Position numbers and translations under genes: made by a program. 64,000 bases of DNA from an uncultured Paracoccaceae bacterium (GTDB lineage: Bacteria > Pseudomonadota > Alphaproteobacteria > Rhodobacterales > Rhodobacteraceae). Numbering within the stretch: the first letter of the stretch is position 1; every line of letters starts with the position of its first letter. The stretch is taken from contig CALIZF010000035.1 in assembly GCA_938028765.1 (NCBI GenBank), positions 1 through 64,000 on the forward strand. Direction: 5' to 3'. The notes under the pieces were generated by a model. The model was not told the DNA's origin. It ran no database searches and worked only from the letters and a program-made list of their open reading frames with translations. Below are positions 22,507 through 30,262 of this stretch, piece by piece.

Positions 22507-23627
22507 CCGCCACGCCCGACCTGACCGCCGACCACGCGCCCATTCCCGATGCAATGGTGGCGCGGCGCTACTTCGCCAAGTTCGGCAGGATCGCCGGCTA
22601 TCTTCCTGCGATCGCGGCGGAACTTCAGGCCGATGGGCATCTGGACCGGGCCGAGGTGCGCGCCGTCGGCGGCTATGTCGAGGCGCTGGCGCGGACGTTC
22701 CGGGCGCTGTCGCTCAAGTACCTCATGACGGGTCGGCCGGGCGCGACGGGCAGCCTGACCTTCGACCGGCACGAATCCGGCTTTCCCGTGGCGCAGGAAC
22801 TCTTGTTCATGGCCAACGACGCGGCGCAGGCGGAAGCGAGGCTGCGCGACCTGCCGGGGGCCGGCGACCTCAAGGACCGGATGGTGCGCCAGATCGTGGG
22901 CGACCTGACCGTGCCCCATGCGTTGCAGTTCGCGCTGTCCCGGCGGCTTTACAACGAGGCGCTGGCGGCGGGCGGCCTGTTCCTCGCGCGCAACGACGTG
23001 CGGGCGCAGTGGTTGGCCGAGGACGGCCGACGGCGGCGCTGGCTACTTCACTGGGCGGTCCACGACAGCCAGGTGAACCTGACCGCGATCTATCCGATGC
23101 TGGCCGAGGATTCGGGGCGCACGCCGCTGCCGAAGGACGACCGCCGCTGGCCAGCAGTGCAGGCGCATCTGGCGTCCCAGGCGCCCGGCGGGCTGAAGCT
23201 GCTGACGATCGCGCGGGGGTTCGATACCGATTTCGACGACCTTCACCCCACGCGCCTGCGCCGGCTGCACGTCGGGCCGATGCATTCCGCGGCCTTCACC
23301 CTGCAATCCGGCCCCATCGGTGCGGTGCTGGCCGAGGCCAGGGCACCCGAAGGGCAGGACTGGGCACCGGTCTGGACGCTCAAACACCTCGAAGCGGAAG
23401 GCACGGTTCGGGAACGATCGGGCTGGTTCGGCACGGTGGAACGGCAGGTGTTCGCGCTCGATCCCTTCGTCGGGCGCGGGGCGGAAACCGGGGCGACGTG
23501 CACGACGCGCTGGATCGTCCTGCCCGAGCGCCCCTATCAGGTGCTGGCCGAACGCGAACCGCCCGGCTTCCGCGACGTTGGCCGGTTCGTGGTGGGCTCG
23601 GGCGGGCGCGTGATGCGGGCGCGGTAG
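22503..23627 (+). CDS. Conserved protein of unknown function in AAA+ operon
   Basis: A 374-residue soluble protein with no motif I recognise. Its start ATG overlaps the end of the coiled-coil gene by 4 bp. The N-terminal third is helical (RYFAKFGRIAGYLPAIAAEL) and the middle contains LLHWAVHDSQVNLTAIYPML. The C-terminal part is beta-rich (FTLQSGPIGAVLAEARAPEG, then WFGTVERQVFALDPF). No signal peptide or membrane span is seen. It is intact, unlike its two neighbours. Operon position suggests a partner of the AAA+ ATPase. The function cannot be stated. Confidence 0.75.
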   Translation: MTATPDLTADHAPIPDAMVARRYFAKFGRIAGYLPAIAAELQADGHLDRAEVRAVGGYVEALARTFRALSLKYLMTGRPGATGSLTFDRHESGFPVAQELLFMANDAAQAEARLRDLPGAGDLKDRMVRQIVGDLTVPHALQFALSRRLYNEALAAGGLFLARNDVRAQWLAEDGRRRRWLLHWAVHDSQVNLTAIYPMLAEDSGRTPLPKDDRRWPAVQAHLASQAPGGLKLLTIARGFDTDFDDLHPTRLRRLHVGPMHSAAFTLQSGPIGAVLAEARAPEGQDWAPVWTLKHLEAEGTVRERSGWFGTVERQVFALDPFVGRGAETGATCTTRWIVLPERPYQVLAEREPPGFRDVGRFVVGSGGRVMRAR

Positions 23628-23630
23628 GGA

Positions 23631-23661
23631 CGGGCGGCGGCCCTGCCCTCAGGGCCGCCCG
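23631..23661 (+). repeat. Long GC-rich inverted repeat
   Basis: CGGGCGG...CCCT pairs with AGGGCCGCCCG across 31 bases with a small bulge, in the 52-base gap before the AAA+ gene. There is no T tract. It may be an mRNA-stabilising or attenuating hairpin. Confidence 0.4.
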
Positions 23662-23679
23662 CAGGCGACGGGGGCGGGC

Positions 23680-25617
23680 ATGACACCACGCGACACGATG
23701 GAATTGCGCGAGGACGACATCCGCAGCCATTATGCGGCGGCGCTGGCGCTGCTGGAGGGGTTCGACCATGCCCCGCGACTGGCGAAACCGCGCGTCGATG
23801 CGGGAGCGGCCCCGGAACGCTCGCCCGGCATCCCTGCGCCGCGCAGCCGCTTCCGCCCGACGACGCCGGGCCTTGTCACCGCCCCCGCCATCCGGCCGGG
23901 CGCGGTCCGGCTGCTGGACCGCATCGCCGCCGCCCTGCCCGACAGCCTGCCCACGCCCCTGCCCGCCGCCGTCGTGCAGGTGCTGCGCCGGTCGCTGGCG
24001 GTGGCGCTGGCAATGGGGGCGACCTTCACGGACCGGACGGGGCTGGCCGAACTTGAAGAAGGCGAACCTCGAAAGCCGCCTGCCCGACACCCGCCGGGCC
24101 GACTTCGCGGACCTGCTGGCCGCCGAGGCACTGGTGACACTGCACGTCTTCGCCAATGCCGCGGCCTTCCTGATTGCCCCGCACCTGACCGAGACCACGG
24201 TGGACATCGGCGGCGTGGACGAGGTGCTGACCGACAACGCCCCACGCGCGCTGCACGGCGCGTTGTGGGAACTGGACCAGGCCATCGCCGCCTTCGCCGC
24301 CGACGACTTGCGGCTGGCTGCGACGCTGGCGGCCTTCGCCGAGGGGCTGATGGCCAAGGCGGCGGCCCGGGCCGAGACCGTGCCCCGCGCAGCTGCCTAT
24401 GCGCAGGCGTCCTGGCGGGTAGAGGCCGACCAGCTGACGCTGTCGGGCTTCACGCCCGCGCGCAAGGCCCGCGGCACGGCGCTGACGATGGTCTTCAGAA
24501 AACCGTCCGAGGTGATCGGCAAACACATCGCCAAGCACCAGGCGATGAAGCTTGCGAAGATGCTGATGGCCTACGACTTCGACCGGCGGCTGAACCCTTT
24601 TGCGGAACTCGGCGGGTTCATTTTCACCTTCATGGGCGACGGCGCGCCGGGCACCGGCAAGACGACCCTGATCCAGATGATGGCCGGGCGGATCCACGAC
24701 TACTGCATGGTCGGGGGCTATCCCTTTCGCTACCAGAACTTCTCGATCGACCAGATCGACAGCTACCAGGGCAGGCCGGGCCAGAACGCCAGGGCCTTCA
24801 TCGATCAGATCCGCGACCCCGCGGGGATCGGCTTCGGCACCATCGACGACATCGACCAGGTAACCGGCAAGCGCGGCGACCGGCAATCCTCGGCCGGCCA
24901 GCAGGAGGTGACGGCGGTCTTCATGCAGGCCTTCGCGGGAGCGAACACCGTGGTGCGCGGCAACTGCACCTTCGGGATGTTCTCGAACTTCCCCGAGAAC
25001 TTGGACGATGCCCTGCGCCAGCGGGCGGGGGCGCGGTTCATCGTGGACGGGCCGCAGAGCCGCGAGGATATATCGACATTCTCGCGCTCCTTCTGGGGAA
25101 GAACCACGCAATCCCCGTGGGCGACCACGAGCTGATGGCAGCGCAGGAGATCCGGCGCGCGGTCGCTGCAAGCTATGCGGCCCACGACCGGCCGAAGGAG
25201 GCGCGGCTGGCCGCCGTCTGGGCTGCGGTCGAGGCGGCGGTCGGGCCGCTCGACACGCTGTCCAGGCTCGGCACCTCCCCCAAGGCGATCCACGAGGCCG
25301 ACCCGCGCTTCACGGGACGCGCGGTCCGGAACATCACCGATGCGGTGAAGGTCCGCGCGATGGACGTGGAACTGCCCGACGCCTGGATGGAGAACCCCGA
25401 AACCTTCCTGTTCCGCCCCTATGCCGAGAAGATGGCGATGATCCGCGACCTAATGGTGCCGATCACCCCGCAGATGGTGGTGCAGGAGATCAACCGATAC
25501 GCCGACGGCGAGTTCCGCTACGCCGACAATGCCGACGAGCGGGCGGTGGAGGCGATGGTGCGCGAGATGGGGCGGGCCGAGGAAGCGCGGCGGCGGTATC
25601 GGGGGGCAACGGCATGA
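23680..25617 (+). pseudogene. AAA+ ATPase with two compensating frameshifts
   Basis: The intact product would be about 645 residues. The reading frame runs 23680–about 24051, shifts by one base at GAACTTGAAG (an extra T where GAACTGAAG would keep frame), and shifts back near 25071 at GAGGATATATC (one T short of GAGGATTATATC). The middle frame carries the ATPase: Walker A GDGAPGTGKTTLIQM, Walker B-like FGTIDDIDQV, and a sensor stretch GNCTFGMFSNFPENLDD. The last part (YIDILALLLGKNHAIPVGD) restores frame to the stop at 25617. AAA+ proteins remodel partners using ATP; here the partners are probably the coiled-coil and membrane proteins of the same operon. As sequenced, the gene yields only a truncated N-terminus. 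The frameshifts could be sequencing errors. Confidence 0.75.
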
Positions 25618-26003
25618 CCTGCGTCGCGCCCGACCCGCGCAGCCCCTCCCGCGTCCCGAGCGCGTGGCCGCCCCCCGAGGCATGGCCTCTTCGGAGGCGG
25701 CCGCGCGAGATCGCCCGGATGTCCGGCAGGCATGTCCGCCGTGGCGCGACGGTCGGGTGCCTTGCGGGGGATTGCGCGACTCCGGGCCGGCGGCTGGTCA
25801 TCGCGGTCGCCGGCGGCGGTCGCGGCGCGACAGCAGGGATCCGGTCGGATGCGGCGGGGGAGGGCCCGATGGCCGCCGTGGGGGGCGCGGCGCTGCGGAT
25901 CCGGGGCGAATCGGCGGCCGATACCCTCGACACCGTCACGCCGGTCATCCGCGATGCGGTTGGGGCGGCGCCGGCCGCGCGTCGTGCGGGGGGCGCCCCA
26001 TGA
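25614..26003 (+). CDS. Small hypothetical protein coupled to AAA+ and DUF6638-like genes
   Basis: A 129-residue frame whose ATG overlaps the ATPase stop by 4 bp and whose TGA overlaps the next ATG by 4 bp, so it fits exactly between its neighbours. The protein is Arg/Ala/Gly/Pro-rich (MTCVAPDPRSPSRVPSAWPP at the start) with no motif, signal peptide or span that I can see. The exact overlap at both ends supports a real gene; the odd composition argues that it may be fast-evolving or degenerate. The function is unknown. Confidence 0.55.
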   Translation: MTCVAPDPRSPSRVPSAWPPPEAWPLRRRPREIARMSGRHVRRGATVGCLAGDCATPGRRLVIAVAGGGRGATAGIRSDAAGEGPMAAVGGAALRIRGESAADTLDTVTPVIRDAVGAAPAARRAGGAP

Positions 26004-27022
26004 TGCCCCTCATCACCCGCGGCCTGATGTTCGGTAACCTCGTTGCGCTCGACTCGCCTGCCCTTGTCGCGCGCTGCAACCGTGCGCTGAAGCACCTGAC
26101 GGGGCGCACTACCGCCCTGCCCGACTTCCACCTCGACATCTCGGGCTATTCCCCCGAGATCGGGGACGAGTTCGGCGATACCCGCGACCTCAACCCCGAC
26201 GGCGCAAACCGCAAGTTCATCCTGCTGACCACTGAACAGAAGCGCGCCCCGCGGCTCGAGGCCGGATCGCTGCCGATCGCCCCGGCGATGGACCTCGGCG
26301 ACCGGAACGACATCGCCGACTGGCTGGACCGCAACGGGCTGGCCGAATCCATCGCGACCGCGCGCGGGGTGGATACCGCCGCCCTGCTGCGGCAGAAGAT
26401 GGATTTCGTGCTGGTCGCGGCGGCCGAGGCGCTGGGCGTCATGCGGGCGGACGTGACGCGGGCGGACCTGCGCGGCATCGCCCGGCAGCTCGGCCCGGCC
26501 CTGCCCGACGAGTTCAAGGGCCTGGCCGACCTCTTGCGCTGGGCCGAGGCGGGCGGGTCCTGGCCGCGGATCACCTCGGAACATCCCGCCTGTTTCCCCA
26601 CCCTTCGCGCTGCCGCGGGGCCGGACCGGGATCTGGTGAACCAGCTGCTATCGGAACTGTCCCCGCTCGACGTGCGGCAGCTCGACATCTGCCACAAGGC
26701 GCGGTTCTACCGCGACTATCGCGGCTGGTTCCCGGCCAAGCAGGAATGGGGGGCCGCGTCCGTTGCGCGCGAATACGCACTGGACAATGCGGGCGCGCGT
26801 GCCACCCTGGTCGTGGCCGGGCCGGGGATGAACGAGGCCCCGCGCCCGGCCGCCCCCTGCCCGGCCCCGCGCGCGGTCGTGGGGCCCCGGGGCGCGGCGG
26901 CCCGCGCCACTGCGACCGGCCGCCGCAGCGGCCACGACGACGACGGCGGCGACAACGACGACAGCGACAACGACGGCTGCGACAACGGCGCGCGCAGCCG
27001 CAAGCGACGGAGGGGCCGGTGA
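26000..27022 (+). CDS. DUF6638-like protein with Asp/Asn-rich tail
   Basis: A 340-residue protein beginning MMPLITRGLMFGNLV, with the conserved block RCNRALKHLTGRTTALPDFH, DISGYSPEIGDEFGD and RKFILLTTEQ that I recall from DUF6638 family proteins of Rhodobacteraceae. No enzyme motif is seen. The last 30 residues form a low-complexity tail of Asp, Asn and Gly (DDDGGDNDDSDNDG), then a basic end (RSRKRRRGR). The start overlaps the preceding stop and its own stop overlaps the next start (GTGA). It belongs to the AAA+ operon. Start may be ATG 26000 or 26003. Confidence 0.7.
   Translation: MMPLITRGLMFGNLVALDSPALVARCNRALKHLTGRTTALPDFHLDISGYSPEIGDEFGDTRDLNPDGANRKFILLTTEQKRAPRLEAGSLPIAPAMDLGDRNDIADWLDRNGLAESIATARGVDTAALLRQKMDFVLVAAAEALGVMRADVTRADLRGIARQLGPALPDEFKGLADLLRWAEAGGSWPRITSEHPACFPTLRAAAGPDRDLVNQLLSELSPLDVRQLDICHKARFYRDYRGWFPAKQEWGAASVAREYALDNAGARATLVVAGPGMNEAPRPAAPCPAPRAVVGPRGAAARATATGRRSGHDDDGGDNDDSDNDGCDNGARSRKRRRGR
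26934..26990 (+). repeat. GAC/AAC-type triplet microsatellite in coding sequence
   Basis: About 57 bases are built almost entirely from codons GAC, AAC, GGC and AGC in frame, giving the Asp/Asn-rich tail of the DUF6638-like protein. Such tracts expand and contract by slippage. Confidence 0.6.
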
Positions 27023-27288
27023 TCCCGCTGCTGCGCGGCCTTCTGGTGATGCTGGCCGTCCTGACGGTGTTCTATGTCGCGGTCGGCATCTACGCCGCAT
27101 CCCTGAGGCGCGAGGCGCTGGAAAAGGCATGGGAAGCCGAGGGGCGGCCCGGCGACCGCGCGGCCTATGTGGCGGCGGGCATGGCGGCCTATCGCCGGTC
27201 GTTCCGACGCCGCGCGCTGATCCTCATCTACATCCTGCCGCTTGGGGCGGCGGCGATCCTCGTCTATGTGATGAACTGGCGCGACTGA
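27019..27288 (+). CDS. Small two-span membrane protein
   Basis: An 89-residue protein started by GTG 27019, overlapping the previous stop by 4 bp. It has two hydrophobic segments (LLVMLAVLTVFYVAVGIYAA near the N-terminus and LILIYILPLGAAAILVYVM near the C-terminus) separated by a charged loop (RREALEKAWEAEGRPGDRAA). Both ends are therefore on the same side of the inner membrane. It belongs to the AAA+ operon and precedes DUF1523 by 15 bases. Its role is unknown; it could anchor the ATPase complex. Confidence 0.75.
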   Translation: MIPLLRGLLVMLAVLTVFYVAVGIYAASLRREALEKAWEAEGRPGDRAAYVAAGMAAYRRSFRRRALILIYILPLGAAAILVYVMNWRD

Positions 27289-27303
27289 CGGGGGAACAGG
27301 GCG

Positions 27304-27984
27304 ATGTGGCGGTGGATCCGGCGGGGCGTGCTTCTGACGCTGGCGCTTCTGGCGATCTCGATCCTGCACTACACGCTGCCGCAGCGCGACGTCGTGCGCA
27401 TCGTCGGCGTCAACACGCAGCGCATGGACCTTGGCGAGAACGCCTTCTTCTTCTCGGGACCCGCGGTCGGGTCGGGGACGTCGCCGGACGGAACGCGCGA
27501 CATCATGTTCATCAACACGATCATGGCGAACGGCCGGCCGATGGTCTACCGCAACGAGGATACCGGCTGGATCTGGCCGCCCTACTTCAAGATCAACAGC
27601 TTCAACCTCCAGGCGCGGGCCTCCGACCTGATCTCGACCGAGGCCAACCCGCGCTGGGTCGTCGTCACGCACTATGGCTGGCGGAGCGAGTTCTTCACCA
27701 TCTTCCCCAACGCGATCCGTCTGCGCGAGGTGCCCTCGCCGGATGTGACGCTGATCCCCTGGCTCAACATGACGATCCTCGCCGTACTGGCGGGCCTCGG
27801 GTTCCTTGTGGTGCGGATGCTTGCGCAGTTCCGCGAACGCATGGTCGACCCCCTGCTCGACGCCGTCGGCGATGCGATCGGCCGCGGGCAGGCGCGGGCC
27901 GAGGCGGCGCGGCGCGAGGCGCGGACGCTGACGGGGCGCATCTCGGCGTGGTTCCGCAGCTGGCGCGGCCCCCCGCGACGCTGA
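27304..27984 (+). CDS. DUF1523 family membrane protein
   Basis: A 226-residue protein with an N-terminal span (VLLTLALLAISILHYTLPQR), a periplasmic domain with the DUF1523 blocks PQRDVVRIVGVNTQRMD, MVYRNEDTGWIWPPYFK and RWVVVTHYGWRSEF, and a second span (MTILAVLAGLGFLVVRML). A cytoplasmic basic tail follows. The family is conserved in Rhodobacteraceae but has no assigned function. It is the last gene of the AAA+ operon and gives the system an inner-membrane, periplasm-facing component. Confidence 0.85.
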   Translation: MWRWIRRGVLLTLALLAISILHYTLPQRDVVRIVGVNTQRMDLGENAFFFSGPAVGSGTSPDGTRDIMFINTIMANGRPMVYRNEDTGWIWPPYFKINSFNLQARASDLISTEANPRWVVVTHYGWRSEFFTIFPNAIRLREVPSPDVTLIPWLNMTILAVLAGLGFLVVRMLAQFRERMVDPLLDAVGDAIGRGQARAEAARREARTLTGRISAWFRSWRGPPRR

Positions 27985-28006
27985 CGCCGCAGCGCGGCGC
28001 GCCGGC

Positions 28007-28034
28007 TTGACGCGCCGGCCCGCCCGCGTAGGGT
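28007..28034 (+). promoter_or_regulatory. Promoter of the DUF4170–Kdo transferase operon
   Basis: TTGACG (28007–28012) and TAGGGT (28029–28034), 16-bp spacing, lie 31 bp before the GTG of the DUF4170 gene. The -35 box sits in the loop of an inverted repeat GCCGGC...GCCGGC. Confidence 0.65.
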
Positions 28035-28065
28035 GCGCGCGATCCGAACCGCCACGGAGGCTCCG

Positions 28066-28311
28066 GTGCCCCAGCGTCTTCACCTCGTCTTCGGCGGGGA
28101 ACTGGTCGATCCGTCCACGACCACGTTCCGCGACGTGAACGCCATCCACATCGTCGGTCTGTTTCCCGACTACGCCTCGGCCCATGCCGCGTGGAAGCGG
28201 GAGGCGCAGCGCACGGTGGACAACGCGCACATGCGCTACTTCATCGCGCACTTGCACCGCCTGCGCGACGAGGAACAGGCCGCCTCGGCCACCGAGGAGC
28301 TCGGGCGCTGA
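28066..28311 (+). CDS. DUF4170 protein
   Basis: An 81-residue protein beginning PQRLHLVFGGELVDPSTTTF, which matches the DUF4170 pattern (a GG(E/R)L.D..... FRD...... hIVG.FPDYA.A...W). GTG 28066 is chosen because GGAGG lies 5 bases upstream and a promoter precedes it; an open frame extends 11 codons further. It comes just before the Kdo transferase and LpxK-like genes, its usual place in the family as I recall it, so a link to lipid A or outer-membrane biogenesis is likely. No catalytic motif is visible. Confidence 0.85.
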   Translation: MPQRLHLVFGGELVDPSTTTFRDVNAIHIVGLFPDYASAHAAWKREAQRTVDNAHMRYFIAHLHRLRDEEQAASATEELGR

Positions 28312-29519
28312 GCCGCCTCGCCCTTCGGCTCTACCATGCGCGGCGGCGCGGGCCGGGGTCAAACGGGGCGGCCGTCGCGCTGCCCGAGCGGCCCGAGGGC
28401 ACGCTTGTGTGGCTCGACGCCGGGAATCCCGGGGCGGCAATGCGGCTGGCCGAACTCGCCCGCCGTATCCGGCGCGAACGGCCGCGCGTGGCGGTCGTCC
28501 TGACGGGCGACGAGGGCGCGTCCATGCCGACGGCGCTGCGCGCCGCGCCAGCAGTTCCCGATACGGCCGAGGCGACGCGGGCCGCGCTGGCCCACTGGCG
28601 GCCGGCAGTCGTCGCCGTCGCCGGGGGCCCACTGCGGCCTGCGCTCACGCATGCGGCGGCCGTGGCGGGCGTGCCGGTCCTGTGGCTCGAGGCGGGCCCG
28701 CCTGCGCTGCCGGGCGGCGGCTGGTGGCCGCGGCTGACGCGGGCGACGCTGGGGCGCCTGGCCGCGATCCATGCGCGCGATGCCGCTGCGGCTGCCGCGC
28801 TGCGCCGCGCCGGGGCACCGTCGGACCGCGTCGAGGTGACGGGCCTTCTGGAACTGCCGATGGGCCCTCTGCCCGCCAACGAAGCCGAGCGCGCCGCCCT
28901 ATCGCGCGCGCTCGGCACGCGGCCCGTGTGGCTGGCGGCGGGTCTGCCGCTGGCCGAGGCCGACGCGGCCGCCGCGGCCCAGCAGGATGCGATGCGCGCG
29001 GCGCACCGCCTGTTGCTGATCGCCGTGCCCGAACCGCTGGAGGATGCCGAGGCGATTGCGGATCGCCTGGCGACGGTGCACGGCCTGTCGGTCGGCCGCC
29101 GGTCCGCCGAGGCGGAGCTCGGCAATGACATCCAAGTCTATCTGGCCGATACCGAAGGCGAATACGGCCTTTGGTATCGCCTTGCGCCGGTCGCCTACCT
29201 CGGCGGCACGCTGGTCGGGCCCGAATGCCTGCGCCATCCGCTGGAGGCAGCGGCGCTCGGCGCAGCCATCGTGCACGGCCCGTGCGGCGGGGCGGCGTCG
29301 GCGGTGCTCGACGAGCTCGATGCGGCGGGCGGCGCCCGCGCCATCGCAAGCGGCGCCGACCTCGGCGAGGCGATCGGCGACCTTCTGGCGCCCGACCGCG
29401 CGGCGACGCTGGCCCATGCCGCCTGGGCGCAGGCGACCGCCGGCGCGGCGGCCACCGCGCGGGCGGTGCAGGCGATCCTGCCGCTGATCGACCGGGCCGA
29501 GGCGGCGCTGCGGACATGA
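28308..29519 (+). CDS. waaA: Divergent 3-deoxy-D-manno-octulosonic acid transferase
   Basis: A protein of about 403 residues related to WaaA/KdtA, which moves Kdo from CMP-Kdo to lipid IVA on the inner face of the membrane. The N-terminal domain shows ARRIRRERPRVAVVLTGDEG, and the C-terminal nucleotide domain shows PVAYLGGTLVGPECLRHPLE and AALGAAIVHGP. Usual WaaA has H(A)xSxGE with a catalytic Glu after the first strand, and GGHNPLEP in the second domain. Here these read LDAGNPGAA and ECLRHPLEA, so the catalytic Glu and the histidine pair are missing. The start is unclear: the best fit to the family is CTG 28308, which overlaps the DUF4170 stop as CTGA. No transmembrane anchor is seen. It may be an altered or inactive paralogue. 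Confidence 0.7.
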   Translation: MSRLALRLYHARRRGPGSNGAAVALPERPEGTLVWLDAGNPGAAMRLAELARRIRRERPRVAVVLTGDEGASMPTALRAAPAVPDTAEATRAALAHWRPAVVAVAGGPLRPALTHAAAVAGVPVLWLEAGPPALPGGGWWPRLTRATLGRLAAIHARDAAAAAALRRAGAPSDRVEVTGLLELPMGPLPANEAERAALSRALGTRPVWLAAGLPLAEADAAAAAQQDAMRAAHRLLLIAVPEPLEDAEAIADRLATVHGLSVGRRSAEAELGNDIQVYLADTEGEYGLWYRLAPVAYLGGTLVGPECLRHPLEAAALGAAIVHGPCGGAASAVLDELDAAGGARAIASGADLGEAIGDLLAPDRAATLAHAAWAQATAGAAATARAVQAILPLIDRAEAALRT

Positions 29520-30256
29520 CCGGACCGCCAGTCGTCGCCCTTGCCCCGCTGTCGCGCCGCAGCGGCGGCACCGGAGCGGTAGCCGCCGCGCTGGCCACGC
29601 ACCTCGGCGCGCGCGGCCACCGCGTGGCGTTCGCGGTTCAGGCAGGGGCGGATGCGCCGCTGCGGGACGCACTGGCGCTGTTCGCGCCGGTCGTCCCCGC
29701 CGGGGACGCACCGCCAGCCGGCGCCACGGTCCTGATCGCCCTCGGCGCCGCGCCGGGGGCCGCGCTGTCGCTGCATCACGCCGACACGCTGCGCGACCGG
29801 CCGCGCGGGCCGGCGGCATCGCTGCGGTTGCGCTGGATGCTGCGCCGCGCGCCCCGGCTGATCGCGACCGGATCGGCCGCCGCCCCCGCCCTCTGGACCC
29901 GCCCGCTGGCCCGCGCGCGCCCTCGGCTGCTGCCGACGGGCATGGACTGGGCGGGCGTCCCCGTGCTGCTGGCGGCGGCGGCGCCCGACCTGCCGCATCT
30001 GGCGGCGGCGCTGGCCGCCGCCGGAGCGACGGTCGCCGGCCGCGCACCGCTCGATCCGCAGGGCCCGGTGCCCGCCGCGCTGGCCGGCCGCCTGCGCATT
30101 GCGGCCGCCGCCCTGCGCGCCCGGGTCGCAGCACCCGAGGCCGACCTTCTGCGCCTGCCCCCGTCCCTGCGCCGGCAGGCGCTGGCCCTGCCCGTCAGGC
30201 TGGTGCTGGCCGAGACGGCACCGCTCGACGCCGCGCTGGCGTCCGCGCGCCTCTAG
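29516..30256 (+). CDS. LpxK-like protein, shortened, Walker A lysine missing
   Basis: A 246-residue protein in the place of tetraacyldisaccharide 4'-kinase (LpxK), overlapping the Kdo transferase gene by 4 bp. The C-terminal half fits LpxK well (RPRLLPTGMDWAGVPVL, and LLRLPPSLRRQALALPVRLV). In the N-terminal half, the Walker A motif GGTGKTP reads SGGTGAVAA (residues 16–24), without the Lys and Thr. The DDGFQ active-site motif is absent, and about 80 residues are missing from the usual 330, including the N-terminal membrane helix. No other frame supplies the missing part. It is unlikely to be a working lipid A kinase; the real lpxK would then lie elsewhere. Confidence 0.6.
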   Translation: MTGPPVVALAPLSRRSGGTGAVAAALATHLGARGHRVAFAVQAGADAPLRDALALFAPVVPAGDAPPAGATVLIALGAAPGAALSLHHADTLRDRPRGPAASLRLRWMLRRAPRLIATGSAAAPALWTRPLARARPRLLPTGMDWAGVPVLLAAAAPDLPHLAAALAAAGATVAGRAPLDPQGPVPAALAGRLRIAAAALRARVAAPEADLLRLPPSLRRQALALPVRLVLAETAPLDAALASARL

Positions 30257-30262
30257 GCCCGC

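Noticed and set aside
23680-25617. Programmed ribosomal frameshifting in the AAA+ gene
   Set aside because: No slippery heptamer, no obvious downstream pseudoknot, and two opposite shifts about 1 kb apart would be needed. Single-base indels explain it more simply.
26916-27018. Asp/Asn tail as a frameshift artefact of the DUF6638-like gene
   Set aside because: The other two frames in this stretch give Arg- or Ala/Val-rich runs with no family pattern, and the frame ends exactly at the GTGA overlap with the next gene.
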